A stretch of 64,000 nt of DNA from Casuarius casuarius (lineage: Eukaryota > Chordata > Aves > Casuariiformes > Casuariidae): contig PTFA01000362.1 in assembly GCA_003342895.1 (NCBI GenBank), positions 580,726-644,725 on the forward strand. The letters are read 5' to 3'. Position numbers and translations under genes: made by a program. The notes under the pieces were generated by a model. It made no database searches. It was not told the DNA's origin and saw nothing but the letters and a program-made list of their open reading frames with translations. Positions 39,701 to 50,420 of the stretch are shown one piece after another. The number at the start of each line of letters is the position of its first letter. The first letter of the stretch is position 1.

Positions 39701-42700
39701 GAAGACTTTTGTGGGCTGGTTTGGTCGCTGCAGATCCCCTGCTGCGTCCCTGCAGTTTCGTGTCAGTGGCTGCTCTCTGCTTTAGGTTGATGGTGTTGCA
39801 ACATTGCAGAAAATGTTCTCATTGAATGAGCGGAAATGAAGTGCCCATGGGGGTGCATTTAGCCCTGTTTTGCCCAAAATGCCCTACAAAGAAGTCCAGG
39901 GACCTTTGAGACTTCTCTCACAGCCTGGATGCAGTCGCCCTAATAACCTGGGTTTGCCTCATGCTAGGTCACGCCGCTCTACAGAAGCCCGTCCTGCTGA
40001 TGTTGTCCTGGTGCTACCGAGGTGGACCCCCACTGCAGTAGTGCTCTGTTTTGAACCTCATTTTAGATGCATTTGTGTGTGTTTGTGCATATACATTTTT
40101 CCTTAATTATTGGAGGAGATGGTTCTGGTCTTAGAGCACCTGCCCTCCTGCAAAATCTGATGCAAGTCCTGACCTTCCCTGCAACGTCACATGTTTCCTC
40201 GGGAATAGCACAGCGTCCGCGAGGAGCTCTCAGAAGACAGCTGATCCATCGTCCCCCCACCCAGCCTCGCTGGCACACCAGTGGCAAGGGTTTCATGCTG
40301 CAGGACCCAGCTGGCCTGGTGGGCACCCCCACTGATGGATCGCTGCTGCTGGAGGGCTCTGCACCCCAATTTGTGCCAGTGTGTGGCCCCCCGGCTCTGC
40401 TTTTCTGCGTATGGTACTTTTTGCTGGGGAACATCCTCTTCTCCTGGCCAGAGCTTTGGTGGAGCCGAGCAGGAGAGAGAGCAGAGGGAAATCCCAGGGA
40501 CACGTCTGGCTTAGCTAGTCGTAAATGGGGCATCTCCTGTGTAGGGCGTAGCGGGGGGGCCATGTGGCCTGCCGGGAGACCCCTGGAGCCTCTCCTAAGG
40601 GAAGAGCTGGGGTGAGGTGGTCAGTGCGGGGCACGGATCCGTGGCCTGAACAGATCGCTTCCTTGCCCTGCCTGCGCAAACGTGGGATGGGTTAAGAGGA
40701 AAAAGCTTTGGCCCGGCCTGCCTGTGACGGCATCAGGCCCTGTGTGGCAGAGGAGCTGAGAGGGCATGTGGTGCGCGGCCCGAGGGGAAGCCGTGAGCTT
40801 GCAGGGCCACGGCGTGCATGGATGGTGGTTTCCTGAGCATCAGTCAGACACACTCAGACTGCCAGGACAAAATTGTTGGCACCAGACCTCAGACACATTA
40901 CTGGGAACTACACCGTGCTCTGGGCAATCGTTGTGTCAAATCCATAACTCCCAGCACGTGAAACGGGAATTTTAATGACATTTTCAGTGCAGAGAGAGGC
41001 AAAAAGTAAGCCAGAAGCTGCTTCCCACCTTGACAATGTTTGGGTGTTACTGAACAAGTTGGGGCGACTTAGGGGGAATCATTCGGTGTGCCCCCAAATT
41101 CTCCTGCCCACCACAAGGCTCCCAAGGGACAATTGCGAAAGAGAGGTGGGCGACTGACCGGTGGAAGATGCTCTGGGGTCGGCACCCTAAAAACGGTGGC
41201 CAAAGGCCAGAGGCCGGGGCAGCTCTGACGCTCACAGAGGTTTTTAAAGCTACGTAAAGAGTATGTTTCTATTAAAAGACCTTCTGGGTCTAAGATGTGA
41301 ATCCACAACCGCAGCCAGCCAGCTTGTCTCAGTTTCAGCTTAAAAACCTCTGCCGTCGGGCTGCCTGGGCTAGTGTAGCAGCCACTGGGAGATGAGAAAC
41401 ATTTGCCATATGCTGAGGGATTACTGTATAAAAACGAGATGCTTGGCTGCACTCCAAGGTACAAGGTTTCCAAATAGAGTCTGAATCCTGGACAGAAAAG
41501 TTCCAACTAAATATAGCCATGACAGTCTCAGAGTTGACTTTTTTTGTTGTTGTTGAGTTCACTTAAAATAGCCTGGCAGCAGGTTTTTGCCCTTTCAGTG
41601 AGGAGGCAGGTAAAGGCATGTTTACAAATGGAGGTACAAGCAAAACAAGTTGGTGGGACGAGGAATCTCACCCTTTTCTCCCATCCGCTCTGGGATGCTC
41701 TCCCAGCACGGGAAGGGCAGAGGGTGCAGTTTGTCCCTCCCGGGCTGCCTCCACCGCGCAATGAGGAGGAGGAGGAAGAAGGCCCAGGGCTTCCTTTGAG
41801 CTCTGCGTAAAGTGAGGCAGACCAACATAAATGCTGGATTTGCCGAAGCGGTATTTTTGGAGGATATTCATCCAGGTGCTCCCAGGGCCCCCCTGTCCTG
41901 CAGGCCAGAAGGGAGATTTATGGTAGACTCTGCGGGGTTGTAACCAGCCATAAGAAATAACCAGGCCTTTCACGGAAGGTTAATCCAGGTTTGTCTGTAC
42001 TGACATCAACCCACCTCCCTCCTCCCCAAACCCAGGAAAGGCAATTCCGGCCTCTTCTTCCTTGTGCCCTGCTCAGGGAAGGGAGTTTCTGCCCCCAAAG
42101 CAAACAGCGTGGCAAGGAACCAAAAAGTGGGGAAGAAAGAAGAAAAAAGCAGGTGGCTCAGAAGGAGCGGCTTTGCCCAGCCACATGGCTAAAGCTCTCA
42201 AGAAATGCAGTGGGCCACTGTGGAGGATGGAAGCAGGATGGTGGCTGTGCGGGAAGATGAGAAAGAGTCACCCGGTTTTTAATATTTAATATTCCTGGGC
42301 CGGTGGCGCTTGCTGCGGCGGGCAGCCTCCAGCCGGCCGAGGAAGGGGAAGTCAATGGGTGCCAAGAAAGGTGAGCAACACGGCACCTGCAGAAAGGATG
42401 AAGCTTTCGAGTGGACTCAATTCTCACATAACAACTTAAAAAGAAGAAACTTTTCAGGGCGATTTCAGCAGAGCTTGTCACATTCAGGGGCTGCTGAGAG
42501 CTGGAATTAGAAACCAGACTGCAGTGGGGATTGGAGACGGAGAACAAGTCTGCCAGAAGATGGTGTTTTAACTTAGAAAAGGCGATTTGGATTTGCTGGG
42601 CTGCTGGTCCGGATCACACATTTTTGAGATGTGGGCTGCATTACTCAGCCGTAGACCCGCTGGCAAACGCAGGAACAAAATCAAAGGCCAATGCCAAGAC

Positions 42701-43639
42701 AGAGCCTGCAAAAGGCAGAGCGATGGGTTTGCAGAGGCACTGCACAAGCAGCGCAGCGGTCCGACTGCAACACCAGCAAACCGAGCCCTCGGCACGCTCT
42801 CGCTTTTGGCCGGAGTGACTCTATTCGCAGGAAGTAAACGATTTTACAGAAGCCTGCAGAAAAAGAAAAAAAACCATAAATATCTGGGACAGGAAAGCGG
42901 TTGTCGGATGCACTCTTCATGCTGAGTGCTGCAGCGCAAACGAAGAACTGTTTGGAGGAAGCGTTCAAGAGAAAGTTGAGTGAACTCGTAGCTCGAAACA
43001 CAAACAGGATCCCCAGTACTCACGAGCCAGCCACTTCTGCCCGAGGCAACAGGACGCTGAAACTTCGTTGAAGGCTTGGCTGAGAAGATTCCCAGCAAAC
43101 AGAAAGCAAGACACCAAAATCTGTGATACTGTCAATAAATTTAATGAGAAAAGGGACATGAGGCAAGCTGCCTGCACATGTGTTGGCTTGCACAAAACCC
43201 ACGAGAGCTTTCTCGCACCTCTGCATTGTAGGCAATGTTTTATTGAAGGGTTCACAGTTTCTACGGCAGGTGATAGGAATATAAATTAACCACGTGCCTG
43301 ATACGAGGGCAGCCCTAGAAAACAGCAGGCATTTGAGAACGGGAAGCGTTGAACGATCCGAAGTTGTCCGAAAGAAAAAAACCTTCAGCTCCGGTGTTGG
43401 AACTGGGGATAGGGCTGGTTGTAAATTCTTAGAAAAAAGGCAGAAAAGCAGCCCGAGGTGTGAATCCCTCCACAGAAACGAGGAGCTGCCTGGAGGGAGA
43501 AATCTGGCTCTGCAAAATTAATGTTCCTAAACAACGGCGTTGGGGAGGTCGGCAACACGGGGGCGGGACGGCTAATAATAACGAATAGTGCCAGAGTTAT
43601 ACCTTACATAGATAAAACCACTGCTGGACTCAGCTTTCT

Positions 43640-43765
43640 AAAAGCCCAGGGAAAAGCTTTTGTTTAATTTATGGGGCTCGGGCTATATTTAGCCAGCAGA
43701 TCCTTGGGGTTTTATCTGGGATCGCTGCTCCACGCAAGCAGCTGGAACATTTTAATTGTTTGCTG
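43640..43765. promoter_or_regulatory. Candidate enhancer with MEF2 site
   Basis: Contains CTATATTTAG (43683-43692), a perfect match to the MEF2 consensus, and an E-box CAGCTG (43739-43744), within an AT-richer patch in GC-rich surroundings. This pairing is typical of muscle or neural enhancers. Function is inference. Confidence 0.3.
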
Positions 43766-44469
43766 TGGGGTTTGTTTTTCTGGAAAGGGGAAAAAAGAAA
43801 GCAGGTGCTCGGCTCAGACCCTGCCGGCCTCCTGGCACCCTCCGCAGTGATTCATGGCGAGGGGAAAAACAACGGGAGGAGCGGGAGGAGGATGCTAAAA
43901 CGCAGGAGCCCGTGGCAGAGCGGCACTCACCGCCGTGCTTGGGGGCCAAAAGCGGTCCCAGGACCCCAGAGCGGCTCTGGGGGCATGAGAAGGTCCCCCC
44001 ATTTCTACAGCCGACCACGGGTGCACAGGGGACCCCACATGTCCTCAGCGAGCTGCCTGTCGTGGTTGGCCTCCGCGGGCCTCGGGGCGGCTTTTTGCCC
44101 TCTCGGAGGCCCTTTCGGGTCCAGCACGGGGTGGGATTTTTCAGGGTGAGCCCCTGGCACCCACCAGCACCTCCAGCCCCTTTCGGAGGGTGGCAATCAG
44201 TGCGGCAGGAGCAGGGGGGGTTTCCAAGCCGGCTCGGCCCGCGGCCGCAGGATGAGCCCCATCTCCCGCTCCTCTCGTTGCTACAGCAATTTAAAAGTAG
44301 CCGGCCTGGTCCAGCGAGGGGAGATCATTGCCTTTTTCCAGGAAAGTGAGAAATGCTGCTCCGGGCCCTGGGAACGCAGCCGGCTTTGGTGGGGGTTTTA
44401 TTTGTCAGGAAAGCCCTTCGGTATCTGCCTCGTGCGGGGAAGTGAGAGGAACCATCTGCTCCGGGGGGA

Positions 44470-44910
44470 AGCGCGGTGTTTACACCTCTGTGCGCCAGCC
44501 AGGGCAGAGACGGGCTCTCCGCGCAGCTCTTCCCCCAGCTCCCGTCGCGCCGCGGGGACCGTGGCACCGCTCGGCCCCGATGATTAATGCAGAGGTCTCC
44601 GTTTAGAAAAACACCCTCTGCGCCGCGCCGGGAACTCCCGCGGCAGCTCGGAAATTCCCCCTCTCGCCCGCGGCTGACACAAGCCAGCGCGGCGGGATGG
44701 CAGCAGGGAGAGCCGCGCGCCCGAGGTGGCGAGGGGGCTCGCTCCGGTGTCCCCCCAAAACGCTGCCTTTCCCCGGCTCTTCAGCACTGCGTGCCCAGCA
44801 GAGCCCTGACACCCGGGCTCGGTCCGCCCTCGTCCCCGGCAGCGAAGGCCGCGCAGGAGGGCACAGCCGGTCCCGAGAGCCCAGGTCGGCACGTGGGGCC
44901 ACGTCTTCGA
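44470..44910. promoter_or_regulatory. CpG island without an assigned gene
   Basis: CpG-dense sequence (for example CGCCGCGCCGGGAACTCCCG near 44620). No frame resembles a known protein. Candidate promoter or noncoding first exon. Confidence 0.4.
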
Positions 44911-45201
44911 CTTAGCTGCGCCCCGGTAAAGCAGATGCTTCCCTCCGTAGGCAAGCGGAGGTGTCCATTAGGAAGCTGCAAGCTAATGAGACGGAAAGGG
45001 GGCAATTAAAAGCAAAATGAAGCAACTCGGACACGTGCACCCAAGAGAAGCTTGCTCAGGCTTCCTCCGGACGGGCACCGAGGGTGCAGGCACGGCCCGG
45101 GTCNGCTGGTGCTGACATCTGAAGGGCTTGGGGGGACCTGGAGTTGGGATTGAAGGGAAACCTTTGAAGAAAAACAGGAAAAAGCAACTGGTTTTGACCT
45201 T

Positions 45202-45219
45202 ACATATATATATATATAT
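45202..45219. repeat. (AT)n microsatellite
   Basis: Eight to nine AT units followed by a pyrimidine tract to about 45243. Simple sequence. Confidence 0.9.
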
Positions 45220-45589
45220 TTTTCTTTCTCTTTTTCTCCCTCAGGGTAAATCTTTTTCATCTGGGTCCCCCCCCGACAGAAACAAGCCGTGGGTCTTGTG
45301 CTGGGAGCCCAGCTGCCTCCCCTCGCCACCACCGGCCGGCGTGCCGAGCTAATTTTATCCTCCGCGGCCCCCCCATCTCCTGGAGATTGTCCTGTTGCAG
45401 CCAGCGAGTGCTAGAAAATAGCACATCGCCCACTCATCCAGCCTCCTTCTTCAAGGAAAATATTTATATTATGCCAAAGAGAGGGTTTCCATGGCAGTGA
45501 TGACTTTAGCACTGTTGCCTTGGTAACCACTTGAGGCCATCTTGAACCGTTTGAAAATACCCTTCCTAGACAAATAAGGACAGCGTGCC

Positions 45590-46075
45590 GACAGGCCCCG
45601 CTAGCGCCCGCGGGACTATGAGATGCACCCTTCGCTGCCCCGCNCGGCGGCTTTTTCCTCTCCCCTCCGGCCGGCTTGCTCCGTTTGCACCTTGCCCGCC
45701 CCGGCGGGTGCCCTCTGCCCGGCAGCACCCACCCGCGGATGCCCCAGTGGGGCGAGACGGGGAAAGCTCTGGCCGGCGTNGGTCTGTGCAAGGGGGGCAG
45801 GCAGAGAGGCGCTTGCAGCCCCGGCGCCGCCGGAAACANGAGCGATTCAGCGCGAGCTGCCTCCTGCCTCTGCCGGCGCCCGCCATCACCGCGGTGCTGT
45901 TTGCGGTGCAGGCCGGGCANGGCTCAGAAGGCGTGAAGAAGCCACCTCCTCCCCCGGAGGCAGCGACGGGCGCAGGGACACCCCAAACAGCCCACCGGGC
46001 ATCCCCCCAGGTCCTGCCGAATCGCTGGAGGCCGCTCGGGAGCCCCCACCGGTGCCTCATGCCNGCAAGGCTTTG
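45590..46075. promoter_or_regulatory. CpG island without an assigned gene
   Basis: CpG-dense sequence with several single-base N. Open frames cross it in more than one phase with no recognisable protein. It could form one regulatory domain with the island at 44470-44910. Confidence 0.4.
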
Positions 46076-49000
46076 GCAGGCCACCTTCCCCAGCCAGCGC
46101 CTGACCAGATGTCTCTGCAGAAACCCTCCTGCTGGGTCTTCACTAGCGTAACAGGTTGTCTTTGCTGGAGACCCACAAGCAATTTCACCTATCGCTGGAG
46201 GAACGTGGGTCCAGGGCGTGCGATGTCAAACGGCTGCAGTGATGCTTCCAGGTGCCAGCTAACTCCTGAGGGCCACCAATGCCTCCCCGGCCACGTAGGG
46301 CCTGTCCAGCCTCAAGCATCAGCTGCCTTCAGGGGAACACACGGGTCCCATGTCTTTTTGACAGCCCCTACGTGCAAAGAGCTCCATGTTGTTCCCAAGA
46401 TGCTGCCAAAATCTGAACCTCCTGGCAGGACTGTCTGCTGGCGTCAGATCGCTCATTTGGGCTGGCAAAATTAGCAGAGGGCCATCCCCTCCTCTGCCTC
46501 CTGTGTGGATCATTCCCCAGGTCCCATGGTTTAGTTGACCTAATGCTAACATTTGTTCTCTGTCCAAGTCTGCAGGAACTCTGTCACCAGCTTCTTGGCC
46601 ATCTGGCTCTCAAGGACACAAGGAATATGTCAAGGAATATGAAGCTTTCAGAACAGACAGACCATGAGCTCCAAAATGAAGCTGTCAGTGGCAGGTGCAG
46701 CCAGCTATGTTGCATGTTCAAGCTACAGGATCATTTTTTCAGATTTTTGTCTTCTGGTTTGCTCAAAAAATATTAGTCGTCTTCTTAATTTATTTTAGGT
46801 CAATCCAAAAGGCGTTTTCTTCCTCCTCCCAGAACTGCCTCCACACTGGAAAGTCAGTTATTCACCAAGCCAGAGCTCTGCCCTCTGCACCCAGGCTCAT
46901 CTCTGTAACTCATCTTCTGCGCTGAGACGCTGCCGTCTGCCCACGTCCCTCCTGCCCAGCCTCCTGCCTCCCTGTCCACACTGGCCCCTTCGCACCACTG
47001 CTGCTGGCATGCCCATCCCTGAGCAGTGAGCTCTGGTCTGCTCCTTCCTCTCCCCGTTTGAGGACCCTCATGCTATTTTTGCCTGGCTGCTGCCTCATCT
47101 CCTCCTCTCGCTCCACACTCTTCTCTCCCCTTCGCCATGCCGCTACCTCTCCTACTGCACTGGCCCAACAAAGTGATCTCCACGCATCCCACTGCACACA
47201 TTTCTGCTCACAGAGCTGTCAGGGAGCTGTTTGCCCTCTGCTCCTTGCCTTGTTGTACGGGAAAAAAACATTAAAATCCCCACTCTGCTCTGTGTTTATT
47301 TAATGTCTCTGGACCTCTCCACAACACCCAGGGAAAGCATGGGTTGGCATGCCACAGTCCCACACTGCTTTACCTTCAGCAGATCCAGCTAGAGCATCCC
47401 CAGATCACCCACGGCCATAATTCAACTAGGAACAACTTGGCTGGTTTTGTCACGGAGAAACAGCCATGCGGCAGTCTGTCCCTCCACGTCTTCCCAAGTG
47501 CACACCAAGACTCAGCGCTGGAGCTCGGGTACCTCATGACTCCCTGGAGAAGAGCAGTCCCACACCAGGCGCTGCTCGCGCGCCCCACGGAGGCACAAGG
47601 GGCATTTCAGGGGCGAGATAAGGACAGACTAAGGAGGNTCAGCATGTGACACTGCCCAGGGATTTCCAGCCACCCATCTGGCTGAAAAAGACTGGTTGTG
47701 TCCAGAATTAGCCTGGCCTGGGGGCTTGACTTTGCATGTAAGCCTTGATGTCAAACCAGCTTCTTAGGACTGTGGTTTCAGCCATCCCTGTGACAGCACA
47801 AGAGCAGCTCCCAGTGCGGACACGGTAACCCGCATTACCCACACGTCCCGAGAAGCAGGATTTCAAGCAGGGCTGGGTGCACTAGTGGGGACAGCAGTTT
47901 TGCCCNGGTGCTGCCAAGAAGCCTGGGTCCACACAGTGATGCTCTCACCCAAGGGATTTGAGGTAAAATANGAGTGAGTGGGTCACAGAGCAGCCAGGCC
48001 ACCCACCACGCACAAGCAGGTTTTCAGNCCTCCTCACAGTGACAGCAGGAAGCTTTTGGACTCGCTGCTTTGCTGCACATGAATCAAGCGGTGCAGAACT
48101 CTCTGGCTCCAGCACAGGAAAACACTTAAGTATATTCTTGACCTGCAGCATGTGAAAAGCCCGGTTACACCAATGCAACTTCTCACATGTTCAGAATTGA
48201 ATGCATGCTATGCATGGTGGGATTAAGACCAGCAGCCTTCTGTCTTGGCCCCAGGGTGAGACCCCAATGCCCTGGGACAGTTTGGGGGTTCAGTGCATTA
48301 AGCCGGAGCGTGGCGCAGGAGGACCTCCATTTCAGGCTGGAGCAATTCAAATTCAGATGCAAAAGAAGGTGTAATCCATTTGCCAGGAGAGCAGGTGCCC
48401 TCAGATATGCTCATTTGGTAGCCAAGGTGCTTTTGCATCACTCAGACACTTCAGGCCAAGCCGGCTCTCCTTATACAAGACTCTCCCCTTCATCCCTAGC
48501 TTCTCCTCCCTCCGCCCAACCTTCAGCTGACAGACCCCCCTGCTTCCCCTTTGCAGAAGTCAGAGGCTGTCCCGGCAAGCCAGATCGCTCTCCCAAAGCT
48601 TGCTCTCGCATCGAGGCTTTGGCACCATCCTGTGGCCGTTCCACCTCGCCAGCAGCAGTGTGCCACCATGCGAGTCCACATCTGCACCCGCCTCTCTGGG
48701 GAGACATCCAGGCCAGCAGCCGGGCAGGTGGAGGAGTAGGACGGGCGTGAGAAGCGCCTTCTGCTCCTGCTGGTGCGGTTGCAGGGAAGGCAGCGCCGTG
48801 TCCTCGCGTTGGGTGTGGTGCAGCTGTTTCCGGCGGGTGCTGAGGATATGTCTCAGCGCTGGACGGAGAGATGCTGAGCAGATGCTTTCTGCTAGTCTCC
48901 TCCGCTCTCCAGAAGCAAATGCTCCCAGCGTTACCCTTCCTTCCAGCTGCACTGGCTGACTGTTCCCACGAGTTGCTTGTGACTGCAAGGAAAAAGAAAT

Positions 49001-49399
49001 ACATTTGGGGAATGCAATTGTTCCATTTACTGATAAACCTAAGCAATTTGATCCTAAACCGAAGTGTCCGGAGGGCTCTGGTATGCTCCCTGCACGGAGC
49101 TGCTGACGGGTCNCCGTGTGGATGAATCCTGGGAGCCTCCCTGCAGCTCCACGCAACCTTGGGGCTGGCTGTCGTCACGACGCTGCCGTGCCACCACCGA
49201 GAGATTTTACAGGCGGGGAGACGGGAGCCCCGACAAACCCCGCGACCTTGGGGGATGGCTGGTGTGTGCCAGGTCCCCAGAAGCGTGGGGGGCAGCAGGT
49301 GGCCCAAGCAGAGCTCAGGAGCCCCGCTGGAGCCTTGTGACCTGCAACCCGCCGCGGACCCAGGGGAATGTCCCAGGGTAACACGCCTGGAGACCAAGT

Positions 49400-50420
49400 C
49401 CCCCGAGACGGTGTTTCTTCACCGCTCCTTTCCACAGCGACGGCGGGCCCCCCAGCGACGCGGCAGGGCCCCATGGGCGCCCGGCCCCGCTCCCGGGGGG
49501 ATCGGCAGCCCCGCCGGCCTGCGAGGGCGGTGGCGAGCGGCCTTTCGCCCTTCCTGGCCCGCTGCTGCTCCCAGGGCGCCGGGGTCTCCCGCCTCCCGCC
49601 TCCCCGCTCCCCGGCGGATGGGCGCCGAGCCGCTTCCCGGCCGGACGGGCACAACGGCGTGCGCCGCCAGCCAAGGCGCCACGCGTCAGCCCCGGCGAGC
49701 TGCCGCGCCCCCTGTTTCGGCACGTCCCGGATAAAAACACCCCAAAGCAGCACCCCCNNNNNNNNNNNNNNNNNNNNNNNNNNNNNNNNNNNNNNNNNNN
49801 NNNNNNNNNNNNNNNNNNNNNNNNNNNNNNNNNNNNNNNNNNNNNNNNNNNNNNNNNNNNNNNNNNNNNNNNNNNNNNNNNNNNNNNNNNNNNNNNNNNN
49901 NNNNNNNNNNNNNNNNNNNNNNNNNNNNNNNNNNNNNNNNNNNNNNNNNNNNNNNNNNNNNNNNNNNNNNNNNNNNNNNNNNNNNNNNNNNNNNNNNNNN
50001 NNNNNNNNNNNNNNNNNNNNNNNNNNNNNNNNNNNNNNNNNNNNNNNNNNNNNNNNNNNNNNNNNNNNNNNNNNNNNNNNNNNNNNNNNNNNNNNNNNNN
50101 NNNNNNNNNNNNNNNNNNNNNNNNNNNNNNNNNNNNNNNNNNNNNNNNNNNNNNNNNNNNNNNNNNNNNNNNNNNNNNNNNNNNNNNNNNNNNNNNNNNN
50201 NNNNNNNNNNNNTGTCGCGACAGACCCGGCGATAGGGCGCTCCTCGGCGGGGCAGAGCCGAGGCCGCCGGCCCGAGGCTCCCCCCGGGGCCCCGCTTCCC
50301 GGGGGCCGCAGCCTGGAGCGCAGCGAGGCCTTGGGGCCCTGGCGGAAAACGGGTCTCGCAGCGTAGCCGGAGTCGCGCGCTCGTGGCTCTCCCCCCGGCG
50401 CTTCAGGGGGTGCGGTGCAG
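49400..50420. promoter_or_regulatory. CpG island, probable PTTG1IP promoter
   Basis: Both flanks of the gap are CpG-dense (CGACGGCGGGCCCCCCAGCG near 49439; CGGCGATAGGGCGCTCCTCG near 50227). It lies about 4 kb upstream of the first visible PTTG1IP exon and on the correct side. Assignment to PTTG1IP is inference from position. Confidence 0.6.
49758..50212. other. Assembly gap, 455 N, likely containing PTTG1IP exon 1
   Basis: A run of N embedded in a CpG island (49400-50420). PTTG1IP lacks its first exon, which must carry the start codon, the signal peptide and a phase-1 donor. No such exon is recognisable between 50213 and 54052, so this gap is the natural place for it. Confidence 0.97.

Larger units (their letters stand above)
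36788..49399. other. Noncoding stretch, no gene recognised
   Basis: Apart from the CpG islands, the microsatellite and the candidate enhancer listed separately, I see no supported feature. An AT-rich block with T tracts lies at about 39070-39360. Open frames are short and unlike any known family. Confidence 0.6.

Noticed and set aside
45000..49757. Looked for the 3' end of ITGB2, the usual upstream neighbour of PTTG1IP
   Set aside because: No beta-2 integrin cytoplasmic tail motif was found in any frame.
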